In this document: positions 10,810-21,680 of the stretch, in pieces
How the letters are laid out: each line of letters starts with the position of its first letter
Position numbering within the stretch: position 1 is the stretch's first letter
NCBI GenBank assembly: GCA_022828595.1
Contig: JAKGHH010000001.1
Coordinates: 212,983,848-213,047,847, forward strand
Reading direction: 5' to 3'
DNA from: Nelumbo lutea
Lineage: Eukaryota > Streptophyta > Magnoliopsida > Proteales > Nelumbonaceae
Length of the DNA stretch: 64,000 nt
The notes under the pieces: model-generated
Seen by the model: the letters and a program-made list of their open reading frames with translations, nothing else
Told to the model about the DNA's origin: nothing
Database searches by the model: none
Made by a program: the position numbers and the translations under genes

Positions 10810-11300
10810 AGAGTGTAATCAGAGGCTCGGTTCATGGCACAGGCCCGGGCTGTGCCATTCCATGAGCTGGATTGGCCCGTGGGCTGAGACTTGTGTCAGG
10901 TTGGATAGTAGACCAGGCCAATCCATGAGAGGTATATTTTTTAAAAAGTTTAAAAAATAAGGAAAATTTAAAAATAGATAAAAAGATGAAATAAAAACTT
11001 ATTTTTTTTATTTTATATGAATTTTGATGTATACAATTGTTTATATATGAAATAATAAAATGAATTTAAAAAAATATATAATACAATTGGAATAAAATAG
11101 TATAATAAAATTGAAAATTAAAATTATATATATGGGTCAGGTTGGGTTGTGTCGGGTCATATCGGCATGCAGGCCACAAATGGCACAATCCACTCAGTCA
11201 TGCCATGCCATGCCAGCCCATGGGTTTGGAAATCCAAGCCCGGCACGACCTATACATTTGTGTTGTGCCCGACATAGACCGCATGTCGTCTTTCTAGAAC
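10810..11300. mobile_element. Possible non-autonomous hAT-like element, degenerate
   Basis: Two GC-rich arms dense in GGCCCG, GCCCGG and GGCAC words flank an A/T core at about 10925-11130, the same layout as the MITE at 9099. Clean terminal repeats and a target duplication were not found, so the borders are approximate. Confidence 0.35.
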
Positions 11301-11434
11301 ATGCCAAGCCCAGACTAAAACTGTGCCTTAACCACAACATCAATTGTATGGAAAGCTCTCAAGCATGCCTTTACATCTCCATCACTTGTACGGATTTTAT
11401 AGTTTAGTTTTCAGCTTATGTACCGTCTTGGACG

Positions 11435-12078
11435 GTACATATATGTTAACATGTCTCTCCTTTGAGGGAAGCTATCAATTAATTTTCTCATTTTTTTTTG
11501 TATTTTTATTTTATTTTGTTTTAAAATATAAAAAGTAATAATTGCCTATATTAATTAGATCAATAAAGCTTCACACTATTATAATGAGAGAGAGACATTT
11601 GGGTTTTCAATGGCCTCTTATTTTAATGCATATCATTATTATATTTAAAAAAGACATTTAAGAGAGAGAAAGAGAAAGGGAGGGAGGGAGTAGCAATAAT
11701 AATTACTATATTTTAAAATTTCCAGTATTAATAATACTTACAATATTTTTAATAATTAATAAAATTTTTATTAATTAATAGTATTAATCATATTTGTTAA
11801 AAATAAGATATTTATTAATTAACAATATTTTAAGTCATTAACAATATTTATTCATAAAAATTATTAAATAATGTATTTATTAATTAATATAACATAAGCT
11901 AAAATTTATTAAAAACAATATTAACAACTACAATTTTTACTCATTGATAGTAATTAAATAATTACAGTATTATTAATTCATTAAAATTATTTTTAATAAT
12001 TACAATATTAATAACTATCAATATTTTACAATATTTTAAATAATTTCAGTATTATTAATTACAGTATTTATTGATTAA
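11435..12078. repeat. AT-rich repeat, first tandem copy, left part
   Basis: A noncoding A/T-rich unit that continues after gypsy C at 22583-22890. It aligns with the second copy at 22891-23715. Shared blocks are the 'aataaagcttca' block, the purine-rich 'aagagagag...gggagggag' block and the many 'attaattaa' words. It was split by insertion of gypsy C at 12078/22583. Confidence 0.7.
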
Positions 12079-14899
12079 TGATGTTGCGCAGTCCGGTCAC
12101 TCCTAGCTGGCGACGGTGAAAGAATGGTAGGATCCATCTAATGGATGCCATGAAGGGTGCGGAATGGGTGGGCGAATTTCAAAAAAATTTCCTACCTTCT
12201 TCCAACTAGGAATCATATTCCCTAAATTTAGAATACATTATTCAAGGATTCTACTTAAACCATAATCAAACCAGATCTGAACCAAAAGGAAGTAGGAAAG
12301 ATAATACCTGATCCGAAGAAACAATATCTCCCAAAGTTGGTGTTCACGCCCAAAGAAGAAACCAAGATCCGCTCCTGTTGAAGATGACACAGCTGTGGAT
12401 GGAACGGAACCAGCAGGGTGCGTCCTACAAACTGGATTCTTCGCAAGAATCCCCTAGAAACCTTGAACACCGAATCTTTTGGTCTTTCTTGCAAGACTAT
12501 TGTCAAGAACTAATTTCTTGACTTCCTGTTGCTGCAAAGATCCAATCTTCCAACAAGGAATGGCGGCAACTGGAGGAGGAGAAATCCAGGGATGAAGAGG
12601 GTAGAACTGTCTCTTCTCTCTGGAGTCTGTGAGAGATCAAGTCTCAATTTGCAGGAGGTGTCTCTTGCATACACAAAACCCCTAGTTCGAAATCTGATAT
12701 TTCTGTTAGGGTTTTTCTCTTCTTTCTTCTTGATTAAGAAACCTCCCAATATTTTGGGAGTTATCCCAATCCAAATCAGTATTTGGATAGGGGATAATCT
12801 TAATCCTATTTGCATATTGAGTTAGTTAACTCCTGATCTTATCAGAAGGTTACCAGATTCAAATCTAATTTGAATTTGGTCTCTTAGAGTGGATAAGGTT
12901 AAAGACCCAATCCTTTTACTAACATTAATCTCAGATTCGCCCCATGAACAGGTGATCATATCAGCCCAGTTCGAAATGGGCTTTTGGCCCATTAAGTGTT
13001 CAGTGTTTAACCAGTTTCCAATCTGCTGCCCAGTTGGGCTTCTTTGTATGGCGTGGGACCCAAGCATTGATCTACACACCAGCCACATGGGTTTGGCCCA
13101 GCCTTTATTACAAGGCCCAGCCGAATTCACTGAAAGACTCAGTGACCCCCTTGAGCCCATCACATGGATCCTATGGGCCCAACACTTACATTAAGTGGTC
13201 CTTGGGCCAAGCCATCTTATAAAAACCTAGGGACTGTGGGCAGGTGCAAGATTAGCCCATCAGGTATTACCCTAAATGGTCTTACACTTAACCTCTCAGC
13301 CCTTAATGATCAAGCACTGCCCGACAAGAGAAGACCTCTCCCTCGGCTGCAAGGAACAGTGCCGCACTCTCCACTCACATGGATCTCGGGAATTAAAACC
13401 TTTTGCAAATCTTTTGAAACCGTACATATACATATATATATTAATTTTGCAAAACAAAATTCCAACGATTGAAATCAACTGCCGGCAGTTTGGTTTCCAT
13501 CAGAGAGAGTGTATTCCCAATCATTACCATTGTTCGACAAAGGGGCTGATCCTGTCACTATGACCACTCACTCAGATGAATTCTCAGACTACCCCAACAT
13601 GTCCAGGTTTTGACCCCCACTAAGGATCTCACTGATTGACACATCAAAGGTAGCCCGATCCGACACCTAGTGATGTGTCATAATCGAGTCTAGGGGTCAG
13701 GTGTAACTTTCCAGTTTTTCCCATTTGTCTCCAAGGTCTAAGGCAATACTGGAAATCTGGTCTGGTTCAAGGGTTCAAGCAATCCCATACTGCATGTGCC
13801 TTGGGTCTTACCCTGATGGCCGAAACAAGCCATCCCAACACTTGGTGGCACATCAGTATCAGCCTTGGCAGGATAAATCTCCCCAGACTTATCCAATGGC
13901 TGTGAACATTTAAAACTAACACAAGTTTCTATAAGTGTCCAGTTTTAGGGTCTTACACAGAATTATACCAAACAACATGAATCAAACATGCACTTTAATT
14001 TATTTCCACTAAATAACAAAAGTACATCAAATCCGATTGAAGCTAAGGGCATACAAGACTATCTAATAGAAGGACGGTACCTGAGGTGAAGAAGATGGTG
14101 AAGGATTCCCGAGGAGCTCGCCCGGCGGGAACACTCCGATGCTTAAGTTAGATCTTAGAGAAGAAAATAGAGAATGCAAGTAGCTAAGAGTGCATATAGC
14201 GCAAATACCATTACCTTCACCCCTGGGAGTTGGGGCTCTTTTATATTGGAGCTCTGTCAAATCAGGCGTAACCGCCTCTGTCAAGTCAGGCGTAACAGCC
14301 TCTGCCTCTCTACCATAGCCGTTACTACCAGTGCTAAGTGGTGGGCACAGGCGGCCGTTGTAGGGTATGGACCTACCAGGCATGAGACACCTTTCAGAGA
14401 TGGCAGGCACGACGCCGCCTAACGAGAGAAGTGGGCACAGCCTCCAGATTCGGCAGGTACTGTTGTTAGGCAGATCTTTCTTGTAGGTTGCCGAGCTACC
14501 TTACACCGAGATGTTGGGGATGCGCCGAGGTACTTATGCTTGAAGCGGGCCTTAGGCAAAGTATGAAGTGTTAATGGTGCTGAATCGAAGTGTTTCCACT
14601 CCGGGATACTTAGCTGTGGGTCAGGGTGTTCCCTTCTTAGGAAGAGCTCGGGGCTCAATAGGAGGAGCTCGGGTCCCTTCACTGGGGGGGAGCTCGTTTC
14701 GCTCCACCCTTGGAGAGAATTTGGGGTGAACTAGATGCTATCTCTCGACGAGTTGCCTTGTCTGCCGAGCTATTAGGCTAGGCTCCAATGAGTTCATTAT
14801 GCCGAGTTATGCCCAAGTTGTCACAATGAGTTGTCACTTATGCCAGGTCATGTCCATGTGCCCCCATGCTATGAGGTCGGGTCAAATCGCCCTCCTTCA
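12079..14899 (-). repeat. 3' LTR of gypsy C, interrupted by a solo LTR
   Basis: It starts TGATGTTGCGCAGTCCGG and ends CCTCCTTCA on the + strand. Without the inserted 1.95-kb LTR and its duplication it is about 864 bp. It aligns with 21681-22582. A U3 TATA box (TATAAAAG) lies at 14238-14245 on the - strand. Confidence 0.85.
12117..14068 (-). mobile_element. Solo LTR of family L1 inserted in the gypsy C LTR
   Basis: A 1952-bp block with no counterpart in the other gypsy C LTR. Its flanks GACGG (12112-12116) and GAAGG (14069-14073) both align to GGCGG at the uninterrupted site, so they are a slightly mutated target duplication. Read leftward it ends in CA at 12117; the start TG is mutated to TA. 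It is homologous to 1-1236 but carries roughly 490 bp (about 13049-13538) absent from that copy. The open frames within it have no recognisable product. Confidence 0.75.
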
Positions 14900-15205
14900 A
14901 TTGCCCCCACTCCCCGTGTTAAGGGTCCTGACCCAGTGCGGGGAGTTCACGGGATGACGGGTGGATTTGACCCGTAGCTCAGGCCGTCCAGCTAGATAAC
15001 TCATTGGTCGGACCAGTTCGCTGCTCGACTCAATCAAGGGTAACCCGGAACGCGTACAGTTCATGCGTGGACGTTAGGCGAATTATGGACTTCGTGGACG
15101 TCAAAAAATGTGCTAAACTGATTTCACGTCGGGGTTGCGTAGCTGGTTTTCTCGAGAGCCGTCAGATCATCTTGATCTTGACCATTGATGCCCGAGCATA
15201 GCGGC
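14900..15205. other. Region between 3' LTR and antisense-gene promoter of gypsy C
   Basis: On the - strand the LTR is preceded by a polypurine-like GGGGAGTGGGGGCAAT tract. The remainder aligns loosely with 3816-3960 of element A (for example 'ggacgtta', the 'tgatttca' block and 'gagagccgtcagatcatc' against 'gagagtcgatcatcac') and forms the upstream region of the antisense gene. Confidence 0.5.
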
Positions 15206-15214
15206 TATAAATAG
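15206..15214 (+). promoter_or_regulatory. TATA box of the antisense gene in gypsy C
   Basis: TATAAATAG followed by a G-run lies 177 bp before the ATG at 15383. It is at the same relative place as the TATA box at 3962 in element A. Confidence 0.65.
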
Positions 15215-15382
15215 TGGGGGTCCTGGTCATTTTTCCCTTGCCATAAGTTCTTAGCATTTGTCTTGAGCTCGCATCTAAGGTCTTCAGCTCGGGTCAATTT
15301 TCTCCTGTTCGGTTGCTTTTCCTTGGTGAGTCCCCTTAGCTTTTCTCAGTTTCCATATTTCTTCCAGTTTGTTTCTCCCTTT

Positions 15383-17448
15383 ATGTCTGGTTTTGATAGC
15401 CAACTGGTTGAGCTCGAGGTGGGTACCTCAGCTCAGGGTGGCCCTACCGAAGTTTAGTCTCACGAGGTGTGAATGACCTCGGGTAATCTGGCGTCCACCT
15501 CTCACCGAGGTTGGATGCCGGATAGGTTCGGTCCTTCCACCATGATCTTGGAGAGGCTCCGACACCTCATCCAATAGTATAACTTACCTAGGGAGTGCAC
15601 CTACAGTCTGCCTGCGGGTAACTTCCCGTGGGAGCATGGTCCTGACGAGATTGTGATCTTCTGGGCATAGCTGGGCTCCGCCTTCCTCTCCATCCCTTTA
15701 TCATAGTGGTTTTGAATCAATTTAACGTCACAATAGACCAGCTCCACCTGAACTCCATTCGTAATATGGTTGGGACCATTTCCCCCTACTTTGATTATGC
15801 CCTCCCTTTAGACTTAGATATTTTTTGTTCAATTCTGTCAATAAAGAAGAGCGCTTCAAGTGTTCTCCCCGAGCATAGGCGGGCCTACTACTTGTCCCCT
15901 CGCCCGGGTTTCAACCTACTACACAAGCTTCCTAGCAAAGTCCCAGCCTGGAAGCAGGACTACTTTGTAGTCCGAAACACCACGGGGTGGCCCTTTCCCA
16001 CTCATTGGAGGGCGGCTATTCAGGACCCCGACGTCATATTGGACAAGGAGACAAGAGAGACGCTCTAGTCCTGGGTGGAGCTCGGGTTCAATTACAAAGA
16101 TTATATTGCTGAGAAGAAGCTCATCCAAGCCGGCTTAAGCCCGGGTAGGTCATCTTACTTACTACCTTAGTACCTTAGTACCTTAGTCACTTGGCTTGTA
16201 CTTTCTAAGTTTACTGATGCCGAGCTCTGTTGCAGGTCCCATGGAAGCAAAGAAGCTTAAGGGGGAGAAGCTTTTTAGCCACATGAAGAGGAGGAAGAAG
16301 CAAGCTGGCAAGAGGGCTCGCGTCTAGCCTCCACAGGCCCCCACCTCGGAGCTCGAGCTTCCGTAGGCCCCTACCTCTGAGCCTGAGCTCCTCGGTGTAC
16401 CTCCAATCATCGACTTGGAGGAGACCTTGCCACCTCGAGAGCCCGAGACGTCGGCAGAGCTTGTTCCAAAGGCAGCCCGAGATCACCACCAAGGCCACTA
16501 ATGCAACAGTTGAAGCTCCCGCCAAGCCCATTCGCACAACCAAGATGGCAATTTCAAGCTTGGGGAGTCAAGAGGGAGCCCAGAGCATCATGATCCCTCA
16601 GTGCAGCCTTCGAAAGAGCAAGGGGGCTGTCTACACCGAAGAGGTCACCGATTGGGCTGACCTCACTTCTGCTCAGCTCGGAGCCCGAGCTACCACCCAC
16701 TCAATGGTGATAAGTTTTTTTTTTTTTTTGGTGGCTACTACCTCTCCTGTGCTAACCAACCTCCTCTTATTAGGTGAACTCCGTTGTACATGCCCTGACC
16801 CTGCAGTCCGAGAGGCTACTGAAATGGGCTCTGGCTGCCGAGGACTTGGCTCGCGTAGCCCACACCAACCTAAGGGCAACTCGCGGCCAAATCCATCGGC
16901 TGGAGAGTGATGTCGAGGCTTAGAAGAACGTCATTGAGGCATTGATGGTGGAGAAGGAGGAGCTGGCCCGCAAGAGGGATGAGCTAAGGAGCGAGGTGAA
17001 TGCCCTTAAGGCGGAAAAAGAGGCTTTGGAGCTCAGGGTGAAACACAAGGAGGCCTTGGAGCTCGAGGTAAAAAGTCTTAAGGCGGATAAGGTGTCCCTG
17101 GAGTGTGAGGTGGTGTACCTGAAAGATGGGGTCAAGGAGTAGACCGAGATCTTCAACCAAGCTATTATGGACACCAAGGTCAAGGCTATAAGGACTATGT
17201 CGAGCCAGACAAGTTCGATGTCGTGCTAGGGGGGCTACCACAAGGGTTTCAAACTCAGCAGGTGGCTGATAAGGCACACATACTCCGACCTCGACACAAG
17301 TGCCATCACTACCTCTCGGATCACGAATGACATAGCTCATCAAGCCACGGAAGATCCGGACTCCGAAGAGGAGGGAGACGAGGAGGTTGATGCCGCTGAC
17401 CTGACTGAAGCTTCTGAGAAAGCCCCTAGCAACGAGCCCCCAAAGTGA
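15383..17448 (+). pseudogene. Antisense extra gene of gypsy C (Transposase_28-type domain plus coiled coil), broken
   Basis: It starts MSGFDSQLVELEVG, in parallel with MSSARIDRLL in element A. The domain has FPWEHGPDEIVIF near 15630, DQLHLNSIRNMVG near 15735, RRAYYLSPRPGFNLL near 15880 and WKQDYFVVRNTTGWPFPTHW near 15950, all typical of PF04195 plant gypsy extra frames. Predicted GT-AG introns are 16145-16235 (after QAGLSPG) and 16707-16773, at positions matching the introns in element A. The C-terminal third (about 16920-17140) is a strong Glu/Lys/Leu coiled coil, followed by an acidic EDPDSEEEGDEEVDAAD tail and the stop at 17446-17448. TCAATGAAAT at about 17527 resembles a poly(A) signal. 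Several in-frame stops make it nonfunctional. The role of such proteins is not established. Confidence 0.72.
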
Positions 17449-18173
17449 CTTTGTACCTTGAGCCTACGAGCTCAGTATTAGTTTTTTTTTTTTTTTTTTA
17501 CTAAGCTTATTTGTACAAAACTTTTATCAATGAAATTTTCCTTTTTTCGCTAAGTGTTATGTTCTTTTGCCGAAGTGATTGCTTTACCCGAGCTATTAAA
17601 GTTAAGTGCCCGAAGTAAGGTTTCCCAACTATCGTCACCCTGAACTGACTCCAATACTTAGTAGGGGTGACTTCACAACGTACACCAAGGTGAGCAACAT
17701 AGTAGGGCGTATGCTCAACCTGTCTATGCTTGGGTTACTTAAATTGATGTTGGTTGTCCCTCGCGGGTCCAACCTATTGTGTATCAAGGCTAGCTATGCA
17801 TTTGTAGGGTTCGAACCCGAGTTGCCTACGCCTTTGATATTATACTTGGCCTATGTTGACAAGGTGATTAGGTCTTGTATGGTGCTGAGGTCCTTAGTTA
17901 GCTCGGTATTTTATCCCTTAGGATGAGGGAGTGACTTACAGTCCACTCCTAGAGTTTGCCCATGCCATAGAGGCAATTGGGTCTTATGGTGCCGAGGTCA
18001 TTGTTAGCTCAGCACTTCGGCCCCTAGGCTCTGGGGGCAACTCGGTTTACCCCCTTTCGGAGTTCACCCATGCCATAATGGCGACTAGATCTTATTGTGC
18101 TGAGGTCTTTTGTTAGCTCGGAATTTTGGCCCTTAGGCTTGAAAAGCGACTTACAGTCCACTCAGCTCGGTGA
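17449..18173. repeat. 3' untranslated region of gypsy C with about 110-bp tandem units
   Basis: Between the antisense gene and the end of pol. From about 17871 to 18170 three diverged units of roughly 105-110 bp follow each other, each with a TCTTATGGTGCCGAGGTC-like block, a TTAGCTCGG block and a CATGCCATA block. Ogre/Tat elements are known to grow tandem repeats in this region. Confidence 0.6.
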
Positions 18174-21100
18174 TTACAGGTGATATTGTCTCAAGTTGAC
18201 AATATTCCATGCCCGAGGTACTTGCTTCCTTTCTAGGGTTTCTAGCTCGTATGTTCCTTCCCCGAGTACCCGCTTTACTCGGTAGGGTTCCTTCCAATTT
18301 GGGCTGAGTTTACCAACACTAGGCTCAGGTACCATAACTTTACGAAGAACCAGGTCTCTGACGCGGAGGTTCCGCTTCTTGACCATGGCGTTATAGTACT
18401 GGGCTACCCTCTGCTGCTAGGTCGCGGTCGTTATGTATGCGAGGTCCTGTACCTCGTCAAGTAGGTCGAGGTTGGTGCATAGTTCATCTTCGTTTGCCTT
18501 ATTGTCATATGCTTCTAGGCATAATGTGGGGACCTTGATCTCGGCTGGGATGACTGCTTCGGTGCCATATGTGAGGTTGAAGGGAGTCTCTCCTGTCGTG
18601 GTCTTCACTGTGGTCTGATAAGCCCATAATACACTAGGTAGCTTGTCTGCCCATAGTCCTTTAGCTCGGCCCAAGTGTGCCTTCAGTCTGTGGAGAATGG
18701 CTCTGTTCGTAACTTCCGCCTTACCTTTTTCTTGGGGGTGTGCTACCAAGGTGAAGTTTTGGTGTATCCCCATGTCCTTGCACCAGTTCTGGAATTTGAT
18801 GTTCTCGAAATGTTTACCATTATTGGAGATCAGTACTTGGGGTAGTCCGAAACGGCATACTATACTCTTCTAGAAGAAGTTTTGCACATTCTGAGTTGTG
18901 ATCATTGCGAGGGGTTCAGCATCAACCCACTTAGTAAAATAGTCGACTGCCACCACTAAGAACTTTCTCTGCCCTATTGCTGGTGGGAATGGTCCGAGTA
19001 TGTCGACCCCCTACTACTCGAAGGGCCACGGGCTGGTAAGATATTTCAGATCGGCGGTAGGCTGGTGGTGGATGTTGGCATGCTTCTAACACTTGTCACA
19101 TCATCTGATGAGCTCGATCGCATCTGCCTTCATCGTTGGCCAGTAATACCCCTATTGCAGTGCTTTCTGGGCGAAAGCTCTGCCCCCCAAGTGTCCGCCG
19201 CATAGGCCCTCATGAGTATCGTGGAGGACGAGCTCGACCTCAGAGGGTTGTAGGCAGCGTAGATAGGGGAGCGTGTAGGATCTTTGGTACAACCGTCCAT
19301 CTATCATGACGTATTTAGTTGCCTGACGCTCTACCCTTCTAGCAGCATTATGATTTGCAGGGAGGGTTCCGTGTAGTATGAAGCTCACGAGCGGATCGAT
19401 CCAGCTTGGCTCTACTTGAACGACGAGAGCGACCTCCTCTGCCCCCCTGAGAATGCTAGGCCGAGGTAAGTTCTCTATATACATGGTCCTCATGGTGTTA
19501 TCACTGGTGCTAGCTAACCGGGATAGGGCATCAGCCTCAACGTTCTCTGCTCTTGGGATCTGCTGGATGAAATATGACCGGAAGTTGAGCAGAGCCTCTT
19601 TTACTTTGGCCAAATAAGCGATCATGGTTGGCTCACAAGCTTCGTATTCACCCGTAACTTGGTTGACCACGAGTTGGGAATCACTACAGATGACGATATG
19701 CTTGACTTTCACTTCCTTGGCTAGAGCCAGGCTAGCTATTAACTCCTCGTATTCCGCCTCATTGTTGGATGCCGTAAACTCGAAGCGTAGTGCGTACTCT
19801 AGTTTTGTACCGCTTGGACCGTACTGAACGATTCTGGCTCCGCTGCCCTACTGGTTTGATGATCCATCTACGTGAAGGATCCAGGGATCCTCATCCCAGT
19901 TCTCACTTGGCCTAACTAGGAGAGATGCCACACTGGTTGCTACTTCACGGTGCTCGAGCTCAACCGGCCTAGGAACTTCGGGCTCACACGAGCTAGAGGC
20001 GTCGTGTTCGACCGGCCTGGGACTTCAGAGCTGAAAGTGCATTCCGCGATGAAGTTTGCTAAGGCTTGGGCCTTGATAGCAGTTCGCGGTTTGTATTGGA
20101 GATCGTTCTCGTTGAGCTTGATGGCCCACTTTGTCAGCCTACCGAAGACCTCGAGCTTGAGCAGAACTTTCCTCAGAGGTTTGTTGGTAAGGATGATGAC
20201 AGTGTGAGCTTGGAAGTATGGACGAAGCTTCCGGGCTGCAATAACTAGTGCATAGGCCAGCTTTTCTATCTCTGGATATCTCATCTCTGCTCCTTGCAAC
20301 ACTTTGCTAACATAGTAGATAGGTCGTTGGACCCGATCTACCTCTTTTATCAGTACCGAGTTGACCACCTCGTCATTTGCCGAGAGGTACAACTCTAAAA
20401 TATCACCCTCCCCGGGCTGAGTTAAGATTGGTATACTAGTGAAGTACATTTTGAGCTCGTCGAACGCGAGCTGGCACTCTTCGGTCCATTCAAAACCTTT
20501 GCTTTTAATTGCCTTAAAGAAAGGCAAGCAGCGATCTGCCGACTTGGACATGAAGCGGCTCAGAGCGACTATTCGGCCATTCAGCCTCTGAGCATCCTTC
20601 AGTTTCTGGGGTGGTCTCATATCCAGGATGGATTTAATTTTATCCGAGTTGGCCTCAATGCCATGCCGGTTGACGATGTACCCTAGGAATTTTCCCGAGG
20701 TGACACCGAAGACACACTTGCTCGGATTTAACTTCATATTAAACTTACACAGAATCTCAAAAATAGAGTGCAAGTCTTGTATTAATTCATGCAAAAATTG
20801 GGTTTTGACGACCTTGTCGTCTACATAACATTCTATCTTTCTACCAATCAATGGCTCAAATAATTTATTTACAAGTCTCTGAAAGGTTGCCCCGACATTT
20901 TTTAATCCAAAGGGCATGACCTTGTAACAGTACAGGCCGAGCTCGGTTATGAAGGCAGTCTTTTCTTCGTCAATTGGGTCCATCCTAATCTGATTGTAGC
21001 CCGAATAGGCATCTAAGAAACTCAGCAACTCATGCCCTGAGGTAGCATCCACCAGACGATCGATCTTGGTGAGTGGGAAACAGTCCTTTGGGCAAGCTCG

Positions 21101-21260
21101 GTTCAGATCGATATAATCGACACACATGCGCCATTTACCGTTGGCCTTTTTTACCAAAATGGGGTTGCCCACCCAGCTCGGGTAATGGACTTCTCTTATA
21201 AAGTTGGCTGCGATGAGCTTCCCGACCTCTTTGTCGGCTGCTCTCCATCACTCTAGGGCT
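18174..21260 (-). pseudogene. Ty3/gypsy pol of element C (RT, RNase H, integrase), broken
   Basis: Reading leftward: AADKEVGKLIAANFIREVHYP at about 21240, CVDYIDLNRACPKD near 21120, the RT catalytic CYVDD near 20815, NPSKCVFGVTSG, RNase H with KHIVICSDSQLVVNQVTGEYEA at 19700 and ENVEADALSRLAS, the integrase zinc-finger part HDTHEGLCGGHLGG at about 19190, core GVDILGPFP...FTKWVDAEPLA near 18930, HPQEKGKAEVTNR near 18740, and the C-terminal GPY-like GKLSPNWKEPYRVKRVLGEG at about 18290, ending NLRQYHL. The domain order is correct for Ty3/gypsy. Stops occur at 19151 and 18386-18420 and in the integrase core. RT itself is one open frame of 410 codons (19940-21172), the best-preserved gypsy domain here. 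Confidence 0.88.
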
Positions 21261-21339
21261 AAGTTGCGTTTCTTCTATCTAACGGGCCTAACTACAAGAT
21301 CAGTATTAAGCTTGTGAGTTATGATGCTAGGGTCAGTTC

Positions 21340-21590
21340 ACCATGCCCCTCACCACGGATAGAGTTCCTACCTTGAGGGCACCTTATTGCATGGCATCGG
21401 TGATTGCTCCACTCCCTTCGCCGATAGAGGCAACCTTCGCAGAGCCTTCTTTCCCCCTAGTGGCTGGAACGAACCAACTCGAAGATCTGATGAGCTGCAT
21501 GTGGGCCATACAGGGTGAACTGACCAATGCAAACTGAGGGGAGCTGAAGTCATTCTCTGAAGGTATTTCAGTTGGCACTTCATCCGACAT
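21340..21590 (-). pseudogene. N-terminal gag fragment of gypsy C
   Basis: An ATG at 21590 opens about 70-80 codons (MSDEVPTEIPSEND...) directly after the 5' leader, where gag should start. The frame then runs straight into the sequence just upstream of RT. The rest of gag and the protease are absent, so this is the left edge of an internal deletion. It was assigned to gag from position only; no gag motif is visible. Confidence 0.45.
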
Positions 21591-21680
21591 TGCTAGAGGA
21601 AGCCATTGGAGTTTCTGCTGGAAGTTGCAGAGTTGAGCAAAGGAAGGCTTCTTGAAGTGTTTCCCACAGACAACACCAAA

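Noticed and set aside
10810..11300. Protein-coding reading of the 98-codon frame at 11111
   Set aside because: It runs through MITE-like GC arms and has no domain.
12255..13563. Cluster of open frames of 80-113 codons on both strands
   Set aside because: They lie wholly inside the solo LTR 12117-14068, overlap each other, and show no domain or codon pattern.
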